The notes beneath the pieces are model-generated. The model saw only the letters and a list, made by a program, of their open reading frames with translations. It was not told the origin of the DNA and ran no database searches. The position numbers and the translations under genes are program-made. DNA of 64,000 bases. Origin: Nonlabens sp. (lineage in GTDB: Bacteria > Bacteroidota > Bacteroidia > Flavobacteriales > Flavobacteriaceae). Location of the stretch: positions 182,138 to 246,137 of the forward strand of contig JAHDIQ010000005.1 of assembly GCA_020630715.1 (NCBI GenBank). Direction: 5' to 3'. Below are positions 1 to 9,310 of the stretch, in pieces; position 1 is the first letter of the stretch, and every line of letters begins with the position of its first letter.

Positions 1-2
1 CT

Positions 3-3000
3 GTAAATAATGGTACAGCAACAGGTAATACTGCAAACTGGACTGGAATTACAGTGTTAACTAATAATGGTACAAGTACAGTTACTTATACAGCGGTTGT
101 GAATGCACCTACTGGAGCTATTGATGAATATCTTAACAATGCACAGATATCAGCAAGTGATCAATATGATCCAGATAGTGATCCTACAACTGGTAATACT
201 ATAGATGATAATGGAGATGGTTCACTTGAAGATGATGATGAGGCAAGTCTATTAGTAAATCCTAATGTAGCAGATTTATCCCTTGTAAAAAGAGTAGTTG
301 ATAATGATATCACTCCATTAGTAGGAACTGAGATTACTTTTGAAATCATTGTAACTAATGATGGTCCTCAAAACGCAACTGGTGTTCAAGTGATAGATTT
401 ATTACCATCTGGCTATGACTTTGTACTGTACAGTTCAACAACTGGAGTGTATGATGAAAATACAGGACTGTGGAATGTAGGTAATCTTGCAAGTGGTGCA
501 AGTGAAACTTTGCTCATAGACGTTTTAGTTAATGCAACAGGTGATTACTTTAATGTAACAGAGGTTACTATATCAGATGTGTTTGATATAGATTCTCAAC
601 CTAATAATGATGACGGTGATCAAAGTCAAGATGATGAAGCAAATGCTCAGGTGACACCTATTCCTATTACGGTAGATTTAGAGGTGACTAAGGAAGTTGT
701 TGATAATGATACAACGCCATTAGTAGGTACAGAAATCACATTTGAAATTACTGTTACTAACACAGGAAACCAAGATGCGACAGGTGTACAATTGACAGAT
801 TTACTACCATCTGGTTATGACTTTGTATTGTACAGTTCTACAACTGGATCTTATGATGAGATTACAGGATTATGGAATATAGGTAATCTATCAAGCGGTG
901 CGACAGAAACATTACTTATTGATGTATTAGTTCTAGCGACTGGAGATTATCTTAACGTTACTGAAATAACAGCGGTTAATGAAACAGACGTAGATTCTGC
1001 TCCTAATAATGATGATGGAGATCAAAGTGAAGATGATGAAGCTAGCGCCTTAACGGTTCCAGTTCCTATCTCTATAGATTTAGAAGTAGCTAAAGATGTT
1101 GTAGATAATGATATAACTCCATTAATAGGTACCGAAATTACATTTGAAATTACTGTTACTAACACAGGAAACCAAGATGCGACAGGTGTACAATTGACAG
1201 ATTTACTACCATCTGGTTATGACTTTGTATTGTACAGTTCTACAACTGGATCTTATGATGAGATTACGGGATTATGGAATATAGGTAACCTAGCAATAGG
1301 AGCAACAGAAACATTACTTATTGATGTGTTAGTTCTAGCTACTGGAGATTATCTAAACATAACTGAAATCACTAGTGCAAATGAAACAGATATTGATTCT
1401 GCACCTAATAATGATGATGGAGATCAAAGTGAAGATGATGAAGCGAGTGCCATTACTATTCCAGTAGTAGCAGTTGCAGATTTATCTCTTACTAAAGATG
1501 TGGTAAATGGAAACACAACTCCACAAGTAGGAGATCAAATATCTTTTGAAATTGCGGTTACAAATGATGGTCCAGAAGATGCTACTAATGTGAGTGTGTC
1601 TGATTTATTGCCATCAGGTTTTGACTTTATAATTTATAGTTCTTCAACTGGTGTCTATGATGAGATCACTGGAATATGGACGGTAGGTAATCTTGCAAAT
1701 GGTAGTACAGAAACATTAATTATAGATGTTACAGTACTAGGCTCTGGAGTTTACTTGAATACGGCACAAGTTGTTTCTAGTGACGTGTTAGATAATGACT
1801 CCGCTCCTAATAATGATGATGGAGATCAAAGTGAAGATGATGAAGATGCAGTGTTAATTACTCCTGTAGACGCCATGTCAGATTTATCCATTAGTAAAAC
1901 AGTGGTAAACGATCTTACTATGGTGAATCCTGGTGACTTTATCACATTCCAGATTGTAGTTACTAATGATGGGCCTGACACAGCTACTGGAGTAGAAGTA
2001 GTAGATCTATTACCACAAGGATTTGATTTTTTATTGTACAGTTCTACTTCTGGTGTTTATGATGAAACCACAGGATTATGGACGGTAGGAACAGTCGTTA
2101 ACGGTGGTACACAAACATTATTTATTGATGTACAGGTTAATAATCCTACGGGAACTAATGGTGAATTCTTTAACACTACAGAAATCACTGCTAGTGACGT
2201 TATAGATCCAGATAGTATACCAGATAATGATGATGGAGACCAAAGCGAGGATGATGAAGATGCAATCCAAATTATGGTAGGTGTTGCAGATTTAAGTTTA
2301 GATAAATCTGTGAGTAATATCAATGCTAATGTAGGTGAAACGGTAACATTTACCTTACAAATAAACAATGCAGGAACTAATATTGCTACTGGAGTTGCCT
2401 TACAGGATATCGTGCCATCTGGTTATAGTAGTATTTCTAATATTAGTAATGGTGGATCATTAACATTTGATACCATAGACTGGACTGCATTAACCGTTCC
2501 ATTAACTGGATTAACCATCACATATGATGCTGTGGTTAATTTACCTACAATGGATGTAGATGAGTATCTAAATATTGCACAGATTATGGCAAGTGATCAA
2601 TTTGACCCTAATAGTGAACCAGGGAATGATGATGGTGACCAGAGTGAGGACGACGAGGATACTGCATTTGTAAATACGCCGGTTACAGATCTCGCTTTCG
2701 CGAAAGCAGTTAATGATCCTAATCCTATTATAGGTGATGAAATCACTTTTACGATAACCATATCTAACTCAGGTAATATAGCTGCTACAAATGTCATTGT
2801 GGATGAGCTATTACCTTCAGGATATAGTTATGTGTCTGATGTAACCAGTGCAGGCGATTATGATCCTGTAAATGGGCAATGGGAAATTCCATCCATTGCA
2901 TCAGGTGATGATGCGATATTAGAAATTGTAGTAACCGTCCTAGATAATGATGATTACTTGAATATTGTTTCCTTAAATTATCTAGATCAGATAGATACTA

Positions 3001-3326
3001 ATGATGGGAATGATACTGCACAGGCTACTATTGATCCTATATGTTTAACAATCTACAATGAATTCTCGCCTAATGGAGATGCTACGAATGAATTCTTTAC
3101 CATAGACTGTATAGAACAATATCCTAATAATAGGTTAGAAATTTATAATAGATGGGGTAATATCGTATTTAGCATGGATGGATATGACAACTCATTTGAC
3201 GGCACCTCTAACGGTAGAGTGGTCGTAAACGAAGAGAAAAAACTTCCTATAGGTACTTATTACTACGTCTTAGACCTAGGTGATGGAACACCACCTAAAG
3301 CTGGATGGTTATATATTAATAGATAA
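3..3326 (+). CDS. DUF11-repeat surface adhesin with T9SS CHU_C C-terminal domain (5' truncated)
   Basis: The reading frame is open from base 3, so the gene begins before the window; about 1,107 residues are visible. It holds seven complete beta-sandwich repeats of the DUF11 (conserved repeat domain) type, starting near bases 270, 675, 1077, 1476, 1878, 2286 and 2685, each opening with a DLSLxKxV-like strand and closing with an acidic linker such as NNDDGDQSEDDEA. The linkers look like calcium-binding loops (inference). The last ~85 residues (FSPNGD, YNRWG, PIGTYYY motifs) are the gliding-motility-associated CHU_C domain, a type B sorting signal for the type IX secretion system in Bacteroidetes. 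The protein is therefore probably exported and surface-displayed as a filamentous adhesin. The two downstream genes encode typical partners. A copy of the CTTTCGCGAAAG palindrome lies in repeat 7 (DLAFAKAV). Confidence 0.9.
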   Translation, partial: VNNGTATGNTANWTGITVLTNNGTSTVTYTAVVNAPTGAIDEYLNNAQISASDQYDPDSDPTTGNTIDDNGDGSLEDDDEASLLVNPNVADLSLVKRVVDNDITPLVGTEITFEIIVTNDGPQNATGVQVIDLLPSGYDFVLYSSTTGVYDENTGLWNVGNLASGASETLLIDVLVNATGDYFNVTEVTISDVFDIDSQPNNDDGDQSQDDEANAQVTPIPITVDLEVTKEVVDNDTTPLVGTEITFEITVTNTGNQDATGVQLTDLLPSGYDFVLYSSTTGSYDEITGLWNIGNLSSGATETLLIDVLVLATGDYLNVTEITAVNETDVDSAPNNDDGDQSEDDEASALTVPVPISIDLEVAKDVVDNDITPLIGTEITFEITVTNTGNQDATGVQLTDLLPSGYDFVLYSSTTGSYDEITGLWNIGNLAIGATETLLIDVLVLATGDYLNITEITSANETDIDSAPNNDDGDQSEDDEASAITIPVVAVADLSLTKDVVNGNTTPQVGDQISFEIAVTNDGPEDATNVSVSDLLPSGFDFIIYSSSTGVYDEITGIWTVGNLANGSTETLIIDVTVLGSGVYLNTAQVVSSDVLDNDSAPNNDDGDQSEDDEDAVLITPVDAMSDLSISKTVVNDLTMVNPGDFITFQIVVTNDGPDTATGVEVVDLLPQGFDFLLYSSTSGVYDETTGLWTVGTVVNGGTQTLFIDVQVNNPTGTNGEFFNTTEITASDVIDPDSIPDNDDGDQSEDDEDAIQIMVGVADLSLDKSVSNINANVGETVTFTLQINNAGTNIATGVALQDIVPSGYSSISNISNGGSLTFDTIDWTALTVPLTGLTITYDAVVNLPTMDVDEYLNIAQIMASDQFDPNSEPGNDDGDQSEDDEDTAFVNTPVTDLAFAKAVNDPNPIIGDEITFTITISNSGNIAATNVIVDELLPSGYSYVSDVTSAGDYDPVNGQWEIPSIASGDDAILEIVVTVLDNDDYLNIVSLNYLDQIDTNDGNDTAQATIDPICLTIYNEFSPNGDATNEFFTIDCIEQYPNNRLEIYNRWGNIVFSMDGYDNSFDGTSNGRVVVNEEKKLPIGTYYYVLDLGDGTPPKAGWLYINR
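738..1267 (+). repeat. Recently duplicated 402-nt unit inside the adhesin gene
   Basis: Bases 738-865 and 1140-1267 are identical over 128 nt, offset by 402 nt (134 codons), the period of the DUF11 repeat. Flanking parts are also very similar. Other repeats of the gene differ more at nucleotide level, so this pair was duplicated or homogenised recently. Confidence 0.9.
2694..2707. repeat. Palindrome copy 1 (in adhesin CDS)
   Basis: Exact core CTTTCGCGAAAG at 2695-2706. Read in the frame that gives AFAKA. It occupies the position where sister repeats have DLSLTKDV-like codons, with no length change. Confidence 0.9.
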
Positions 3327-3380
3327 AAAAAGAGTATAGAGTATCTATTAATAGAACTCTAATCGGTAAATAATAGAATT

Positions 3381-4298
3381 ATGATGAAAACATCACATTT
3401 ATTAACAGTTTTACTAATAGTCTCAATGGCATTTATGAGCAGTGCACAGCAGGATCCACAATTCACAAACTACATGTTTAATACGATGAGTGTGAATCCT
3501 GCTTACACGGGCTCAAGAGGACATTTTACTGTTTTTGGTTTACATAGATCGCAATGGGTAGGATTAGACGGTGCGCCACGATCGCAAAATTTTAATATTG
3601 AATCGCCAGTAGGTAAAAATGTAGGGTTAGGATTTAGCGTTGTTAATGATCGTTTAGGTCCTAGTGAGGAATTATGGGTGGATGTAAATTTTTCTTATAC
3701 CATTAGACTTAGTGAGGAACGTAAATTATCATTCGGTATTAAAGCAGGAGGAAGAAATCTTAACGTAGATTTTACGCAAGGAACTTTCCAAAATCCTGAT
3801 GCTATTTTTCAGCAAAATATCAATAATAGATTCTTACCTACCGCTGGTGCCGGTATTTACTACCATACAGAACGTAGTTATCTAGGACTAGCCGTACCTA
3901 ACTTCTTTACAGATGAGCATTATGAACAGGTGCAACAAGCTGTTGAGGCAGAACGGTTGCATTTCTTCCTTATAGGAGGAAAAGTATTTGACCTAAATGA
4001 ACGTACTAAATTTAAACCAGCTTTTCTATTTAAATATGTAGTAGGTGCTCCAGTAATTGTAGACGTATCTGCTAACTTTATGCTTAATGAAAATCTAAGA
4101 TTAGGAGTAGCTTACAGGTGGGATGATTCTGTGAGTGGACTAGCAGGTTTTCAGGTGACAGATCAAATATTGCTAGGATACTCCTACGATTACACCACTA
4201 CTAGATTACAGGATTTTAATTCAGGAACACATGAGATCATGTTGAGATATGAATTAAGGTCTAGAGAAAAACAATTGAAATCACCTCGCTTCTTTTAA
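3381..4298 (+). CDS. PorP/SprF family type IX secretion system membrane protein
   Basis: A 305-residue protein with a signal peptide ending near SSAQ and the family opening QQDPQFTNYMFNTMSVNPAY, followed by an outer-membrane beta-barrel pattern of alternating strands. PorP/SprF proteins are outer-membrane components needed for secretion or attachment of particular CHU_C-type adhesins; SprF serves the SprB adhesin in Flavobacterium. The gene follows the adhesin by 54 nt and precedes an OmpA-type gene by 12 nt, the usual three-gene layout, so it probably handles the adhesin encoded just upstream (inference). The start ATG-ATG at 3381 is supported by the signal peptide. Confidence 0.9.
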   Translation: MMKTSHLLTVLLIVSMAFMSSAQQDPQFTNYMFNTMSVNPAYTGSRGHFTVFGLHRSQWVGLDGAPRSQNFNIESPVGKNVGLGFSVVNDRLGPSEELWVDVNFSYTIRLSEERKLSFGIKAGGRNLNVDFTQGTFQNPDAIFQQNINNRFLPTAGAGIYYHTERSYLGLAVPNFFTDEHYEQVQQAVEAERLHFFLIGGKVFDLNERTKFKPAFLFKYVVGAPVIVDVSANFMLNENLRLGVAYRWDDSVSGLAGFQVTDQILLGYSYDYTTTRLQDFNSGTHEIMLRYELRSREKQLKSPRFF

Positions 4299-4310
4299 TA
4301 GCATACCACC

Positions 4311-6302
4311 ATGAAAAAAATTATTATAATCACATTACTTTTTGTTACAGCAAGTGCTGTAGCACAAAAAAGTACAAAAAAGGCAGATAAGCTATTTAAC
4401 CGTATGTGGTACAAAGAAGCTGCCCTTTTATATGAAGCCGCGATTGAGGACGATTTTTCTAATAAAGAATTATTGCAGCGCGCTGGAGATAGTTATTTCT
4501 TTAATACAGATATGAAAAATGCAAATCGCTGGTACGAGATTCTTATCTCAAATCATGAAAAAGATGTAGATCCAGAATATATCTTTAGATATGCACATAC
4601 ACTAGAAGGAATAGGGAATCATCAAGCTGCAAAAAGATGGATGAAAAAATTTGCCAAAGCCTCAAAAACAAACGATGCTAGAGCACAAGGTTTTGCGCAA
4701 ACAGAACTAACAGTTCAGGAGATTCTCAATTTAGAACCTGGTTTTGAACTTAAGAATCTTAGTATTAATACAAAATATTCAGATTTTGGGCCTGGATATT
4801 ATAAAGATGATCTAGTCTATTCATCTGCAAATGACTCTATGGTCATGCATACGCGTATTTATGAGTGGAATCAACAACCATTTTTAAACATGTATTTAGG
4901 TGATATCAATCCAGCATCTACAGATGTTACAATTATAGAAGAGTTCTCTGATAAATTAAATACCAGATATCATGAGGCAACTATTGCCTTTACAAATGAT
5001 GAAAGAACTATTTATTTTACTAGAAATAATTACAACGGCGATCTAGAACGTGATGGAGATGGGACAAATCACCTTAAATTATATCGCGCTGTATTAAGAA
5101 TAGATGAAAATGATAAGGATAAAAGAGAGCGCTGGACTAATGTTACAGAATTACCATTTAATTCTGTAAACTATTCTGTAGGTCACCCTACCTTAAGTGC
5201 TGATAATAAAAAACTCTATTTTACATCTGATATGCCAGGTTCTATCGGAGCTACAGATATTTTCGTAGTAGACATTACGGAGCGTAACGATAGTATTACT
5301 TATTCTCAACCTAGGAATTTAGGACCTACGATAAATACCGCTGGTCGTGAAATGTTCCCTCATATAACAGATCAGGCGCTGTACCTAGCTAGTGATGGGC
5401 ATTTAGGCTTAGGTGGTTTAGATGTTTTTCAAAGTTCTATCGTAAATGATGAATTTAAAGATCCTATAAACCTAGGAGCACCATTAAATAGTAAGATGGA
5501 TGATTTTGGCTTTATTATTAAAGAAGAAGAAAATATAGGTTTTGTATGCTCTAATAGAGAAAATGGAAAAGGCGACGATGATATATATTCCTTTGTACGT
5601 TATAAAGATGTTATTGCATCGCGTGTAGAACAAGAACCATGTTTGCAAGCTGTTAAAGGTCATGTAGCAAATGCTACAACTGGTGAACGTATAGCTACTG
5701 TTCAAGTACGATTAATGGATAGTGCTAATAAAGAATTAGAAACTACTATAACAGATATTAATGGTGCATATCAATTTAAAACGCAATTAGATTGTGAAAC
5801 ACCTTATCAGGTGATTGCCAGTAAAACAGGTTATGAATCTAGAGAGAAACCATTTGTGAGTCTAGACATATCTGGTGTGATGGAAGTGCCACTAGGCTTA
5901 GAAACCTTAAATAAGCTAATCGTTGAAGAGAATGGTATGCTTAAGATTAAAATAGGGATCATCTATTTTGACCTAGATAAATCATACATACGTGCTAGTG
6001 ATGCAGCAATAGAACTTAATAAGGTAGTGTTGTTAATGACAGAATATCCTGATATGGTGATTAAGATTGAATCTCATACCGATTCTAGAGCACCAGATGC
6101 TTATAATTTATCATTGTCTGATCGTAGGGCAAAATCTACCAGAGATTACATCATAAGCTGTGGTATTGATGCTAGACGTATAGAAAGTGCTATAGGATAT
6201 GGAGAAACCCAATTAATTAATAGATGTAAAGATGGCGTTCCATGTTCAGAGGCAGAACATCAATTCAACCGTAGATCAGAATTTATTATTATAAAAATGT
6301 AA
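4311..6302 (+). CDS. OmpA family protein with TPR, beta-propeller and carboxypeptidase-regulatory domains (PorE/SprD-like)
   Basis: A 663-residue exported protein. In order: signal peptide (1-19), TPR-like helices (~25-130), PD40/WD40-type propeller repeats (~170-430, e.g. LSADNKKLYFTSDMPGS and GGLDVFQSS), a carboxypeptidase regulatory-like domain (~447-525) and a C-terminal OmpA peptidoglycan-binding domain (~548-663, with ESHTDSRAPDAYN and LSDRRAKST). This order matches PorE, a periplasmic/outer-membrane T9SS protein thought to anchor the machinery to peptidoglycan. Position after an adhesin and a PorP/SprF gene points to a role in secretion or anchoring of that adhesin. A strong terminator follows. 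Confidence 0.87.
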   Translation: MKKIIIITLLFVTASAVAQKSTKKADKLFNRMWYKEAALLYEAAIEDDFSNKELLQRAGDSYFFNTDMKNANRWYEILISNHEKDVDPEYIFRYAHTLEGIGNHQAAKRWMKKFAKASKTNDARAQGFAQTELTVQEILNLEPGFELKNLSINTKYSDFGPGYYKDDLVYSSANDSMVMHTRIYEWNQQPFLNMYLGDINPASTDVTIIEEFSDKLNTRYHEATIAFTNDERTIYFTRNNYNGDLERDGDGTNHLKLYRAVLRIDENDKDKRERWTNVTELPFNSVNYSVGHPTLSADNKKLYFTSDMPGSIGATDIFVVDITERNDSITYSQPRNLGPTINTAGREMFPHITDQALYLASDGHLGLGGLDVFQSSIVNDEFKDPINLGAPLNSKMDDFGFIIKEEENIGFVCSNRENGKGDDDIYSFVRYKDVIASRVEQEPCLQAVKGHVANATTGERIATVQVRLMDSANKELETTITDINGAYQFKTQLDCETPYQVIASKTGYESREKPFVSLDISGVMEVPLGLETLNKLIVEENGMLKIKIGIIYFDLDKSYIRASDAAIELNKVVLLMTEYPDMVIKIESHTDSRAPDAYNLSLSDRRAKSTRDYIISCGIDARRIESAIGYGETQLINRCKDGVPCSEAEHQFNRRSEFIIIKM

Positions 6303-6321
6303 TTGAATGTTATTAATTTTT

Positions 6322-6358
6322 GATCCCATAATAACATTATGTTATTATGGGATTTTTT
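6322..6358 (+). terminator. Terminator after the adhesin-sprF-ompA operon
   Basis: A long A/T-rich hairpin (arms ATCCCATAATAACA and its complement, 6323-6352) ends in a run of six T. Confidence 0.85.
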
Positions 6359-6722
6359 ATTTTGAGGAGCAATAAGTAGTGGTTATTTAGCTTCCGCGAA
6401 AGCTGAATGATATCAAACACCAATATTTAATTTAAACCATTAAGCAAATGAACATGATGTATTAGGTGCCTAGATAGTTAGTTTAATTTAGCTAAAAGCC
6501 TATTTATTTGGAAAGAAATAACCTACAACAAATAAAAATAAAATATCGAATGAGATAAACAAAACTGTGAAATACTTCGCTATCCCACTGAAAAACAGTA
6601 ATTGCTAGTAAGAGTTACTAACAATTAACCCTACAGTAACTTTGATTGTTCTGTTTTTTGACATTTAAATTATATATTTACCCCTTAACTTGAAAAATCA
6701 AATAATTCAATAAAAACGTAAA
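6359..6722. other. Intergenic stretch before exbB
   Basis: No gene is seen. It contains a degenerate copy of the window-wide palindrome (6389-6404). Just before exbB, TATATTTA at 6673-6680 is a one-mismatch TANNTTTG element and may be the -7 box; no well-spaced -33 TTG is evident. Confidence 0.5.
6389..6404. repeat. Degenerate palindrome copy (intergenic)
   Basis: AGCTTCCGCGAAAGCT differs from the core by one base (C for T). Its flanks resemble those of the copy in rpoN (TGGTTATT on the left, TGAAT on the right). Confidence 0.7.
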
Positions 6723-7514
6723 ATGAAAAGATCACTTTCAATTTTGTTCATCGCAGTGGTAATGATGTTAGCACTACCTATGACTGCAACCACTAGTTCA
6801 ACTGCAACAGCAACTAGTGCAATTACAACATTAGTAGCACAGGATGATAATTCTGGAGTTACTACTACAGAGGAAGTTACCTTCCACCAGCAATTAAAAA
6901 CTAGATTTATAGAAGGTGGTCCTATCTTCATGTCTATTGTATTAGTATGTTTAATACTAGGACTTGCTATTGCTATTGAGCGTATTATCTATCTTAATCT
7001 TTCTACGACTAACTCTAAAAAATTAGCAGTACAAGTAGAAGATGCCCTTAAGAGTGGTGGAGTAGATGCTGCAAAAGATGTTTGTAGAAATACAAAAGGT
7101 CCTGTTGCTTCTATTTACTATCAAGGTCTTGATCGTGTAGATGAAGGAATAGACGCCGCAGAAAAGGCAGTAGTAGCTTATGGTGGTGTTCAAATGGGAC
7201 AACTAGAAAAGAATGTTTCTTGGGTATCTTTATTTATCGCTCTTGCTCCTATGTTAGGATTTATGGGTACGGTATTAGGTATGATTGACGCATTTGATAG
7301 TATTGCAGAGGCTGGAGCAATGGAGCCTGCTTTAGTTGCAACAGGTATTAAGGTAGCACTTTTAACAACCGTTTTTGGTCTGATTGTTGCTGTTATATTA
7401 CAGATTTTCTATAACTACATCGTTTCTAAAATTGATAGTATCGTAAATGATATGGAGGATGCATCGATAACACTTATCGATATTCTTGCAGACTACAAGA
7501 AAGGAAAACTGTAA
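6723..7514 (+). CDS. exbB: MotA/TolQ/ExbB proton channel family protein
   Basis: A 263-residue inner-membrane protein. It has an N-terminal hydrophobic leader (1-22), a membrane helix at ~68-90 (PIFMSIVLVCLILGLAIAIE) and two helices at ~165-190 and ~205-235 with the family signature APMLGFMGTVLGMIDAF. ExbB forms the proton channel that, with ExbD, energises TonB-dependent transport. The extra N-terminal leader is common in Bacteroidetes ExbB proteins. It heads a four-gene operon (6723-9131). A TolQ-like role is possible, but two exbD genes and the phylum favour ExbB. Confidence 0.9.
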   Translation: MKRSLSILFIAVVMMLALPMTATTSSTATATSAITTLVAQDDNSGVTTTEEVTFHQQLKTRFIEGGPIFMSIVLVCLILGLAIAIERIIYLNLSTTNSKKLAVQVEDALKSGGVDAAKDVCRNTKGPVASIYYQGLDRVDEGIDAAEKAVVAYGGVQMGQLEKNVSWVSLFIALAPMLGFMGTVLGMIDAFDSIAEAGAMEPALVATGIKVALLTTVFGLIVAVILQIFYNYIVSKIDSIVNDMEDASITLIDILADYKKGKL

Positions 7515-7538
7515 TCACTTAACTATAAACTCATAATT

Positions 7539-8015
7539 ATGTTATTACATAAAATAATTAAATATGCAGCGCTGGCGATAGCTCTAGTAGCCGGAGTATT
7601 TTTTATCTACGTGCTGTCTGTAGGAGATACTGCTATACAATCAGATACTACTGGTGAGTTTCAAAACTCAACGATAGTACCATTGATATACTTAACCTAT
7701 GTTATTCTAGCATTCATTGTATTGCTAGTATTAGTCTTTGTGTTTAAAAATTTATTTAGCAGTCCAGCGGTGTTAAAGAAATCATTGATTTCTGTAGGAT
7801 TATTAGCTGTTGTTTGCGTTATCGCTTATGTGATTGCAGATAATGGAGTTACCAATCCTATGACGCAAAAACCTTTTATGCTAGATGATGGAGAAGCACT
7901 TAGCGCTGGAAGTTCTCAACTCATAGGAGCTTCAATATATGCTTTTTATATATTGGCTTTCTTAGCTGTAGCTTCTATACTATGGTCTGGAATAAGTAAA
8001 TTATTAAATAAGTAA
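7539..8015 (+). CDS. Four-helix membrane protein of the exbB-exbD operon
   Basis: A 158-residue protein with four predicted membrane helices (~8-27, ~48-70, ~82-100, ~132-155) and a short loop containing TNPMTQKPFML. No enzymatic motif is seen. It sits 24 nt after exbB and 4 nt before the first exbD, so it is co-transcribed and likely associated with the energiser complex (inference from context). Function unknown. Confidence 0.75.
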   Translation: MLLHKIIKYAALAIALVAGVFFIYVLSVGDTAIQSDTTGEFQNSTIVPLIYLTYVILAFIVLLVLVFVFKNLFSSPAVLKKSLISVGLLAVVCVIAYVIADNGVTNPMTQKPFMLDDGEALSAGSSQLIGASIYAFYILAFLAVASILWSGISKLLNK

Positions 8016-8019
8016 TATT

Positions 8020-8646
8020 ATGGCTAGAAGAGGTGCACCAGAAGTAAACGCAGGATCTATGGCAGATATAGCATTCCTACTGTTGATCTTTTTCCTTGTT
8101 ACCACAACGATTGAGATAGATAGTGGTATTTCTAGCAAGTTGCCACCAGAAATGGATGAAGAACAGCCTCCAGTGGATATTAAAGAAAAAAATCTTTTTC
8201 AGGTGCTGGTAAGTAAGGATAATCAACTGCTTGTTGAAGAAAAGCCTATGGAGATTAAAGATCTTACTGAGGCAGCTGTTGCTTTTATTGACAATGGTGG
8301 TGGATTAGATAAAAACGCCTGTGCTTATTGTCAGGGAGCTAAAGACCCAGAATCATCAGATAAACCCCAAAAAGCAATTATTTCTCTAGTTAATGATAGA
8401 CAGGCATCGTATAGATATTATGTAACCGTTACTAATGAGTTAGTAAGAGCTTACACCATACTAAGAAACCGTGAGTCCATGAGGAAGTTTAATGAAACGT
8501 ATGAGGATATGTATTTAAGGTTCAAAGAATGGCCGGCAGATGATCAAGATAGTCCTGAGTACGAGGAACTAGAAGATAGAATTAAAGAGATACGTGAATT
8601 GTATCCTAGAAACCTCTCTGAGGCAGAACCACAAAAAGCAGGATAA
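8020..8646 (+). CDS. exbD: ExbD/TolR family biopolymer transport protein (first copy)
   Basis: A 208-residue protein with a short cytoplasmic N-terminus, one membrane helix (~14-32, SMADIAFLLLIFFLVTTT) and the conserved membrane Asp of ExbD (D16), then a periplasmic domain. It is longer than usual ExbD (~140 residues): an insertion at ~95-118 carries a CxxC pair (C101, C104) in CAYCQGAKDP, and the C-terminus is highly charged and helical. With ExbB and the second ExbD it should couple proton flow to TonB. Confidence 0.88.
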   Translation: MARRGAPEVNAGSMADIAFLLLIFFLVTTTIEIDSGISSKLPPEMDEEQPPVDIKEKNLFQVLVSKDNQLLVEEKPMEIKDLTEAAVAFIDNGGGLDKNACAYCQGAKDPESSDKPQKAIISLVNDRQASYRYYVTVTNELVRAYTILRNRESMRKFNETYEDMYLRFKEWPADDQDSPEYEELEDRIKEIRELYPRNLSEAEPQKAG

Positions 8647-8648
8647 TT

Positions 8649-9131
8649 ATGTCAAAATTTAAGAAAAATAAGAGTGGTGATTTGCCAGCTATTTCTACGG
8701 CATCGTTACCAGATATCGTTTTTATGTTATTATTCTTTTTCATGGTAGCGACGGTAATGCGTGATGATGAAATGAAAATTGATAACAACTTGCCTAGTGC
8801 AAATCAAGTTGAAAAACTAGAGGATAAGAATAAACTGGTTAATATTTACATAGGTAAACCTAGTGCAGCCTACCAGCAACAGTTTGGTAGTTCTGATGTG
8901 GTGCAGTTAGGTGATAAAATCGCTAGTGTGAAAGAAGTATTTAATTATGTAAATACAAAACGTAGTGATATGCCGGAGGATATCCAGAATGAAATGATGG
9001 TTTCCTTAAAGGTAGATGAAGATTCTAAGGTAGGAGTACTTACAGATGTAAAGCAAGAGCTTAGAAAAGCAAATGCACTTAAAATAAGCTACACGACTAA
9101 GCAAGGTGATCCTATGCGCAACGTGCGATAG
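8649..9131 (+). CDS. exbD: ExbD/TolR family biopolymer transport protein (second copy)
   Basis: A 160-residue protein starting 2 nt after the first exbD stop. One membrane helix (~18-40, ASLPDIVFMLLFFFMVATV) contains the conserved Asp (D22); the rest is a periplasmic domain with alternating strands and helices. Paired exbD genes are usual in Bacteroidetes and may form a heterodimer or serve different receptors. Confidence 0.88.
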   Translation: MSKFKKNKSGDLPAISTASLPDIVFMLLFFFMVATVMRDDEMKIDNNLPSANQVEKLEDKNKLVNIYIGKPSAAYQQQFGSSDVVQLGDKIASVKEVFNYVNTKRSDMPEDIQNEMMVSLKVDEDSKVGVLTDVKQELRKANALKISYTTKQGDPMRNVR

Positions 9132-9147
9132 TTCATATATATATCAT

Positions 9148-9252
9148 AATCGTCTTACAACGGTTACTGTTAGGTTTTAAATTTAATTTTAGAACTAGTG
9201 TTGAAGTGATCTCAATGCAATAGCAGTATTACTTGTAAGACGATTTTTTTAT
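9148..9252 (+). ncRNA. Long-stem structured RNA or long-loop terminator
   Basis: A perfect 13-nt inverted repeat (9148-9160 and 9233-9245, arms AATCGTCTTACAA / TTGTAAGACGATT) encloses 72 nt and is followed by a run of seven T ending at 9247. The stem can extend inward with imperfect pairing (TACTGTT against AATAGCAGTA). It lies 17 nt after exbD and may be the operon terminator, a 3'-derived small RNA, or both. Confidence 0.55.
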
Positions 9253-9310
9253 ACCAGCTATTTAGGTCTGGTTTAATTCTTCAATCATAGTTTATAAGTA
9301 TCTTTACCTA

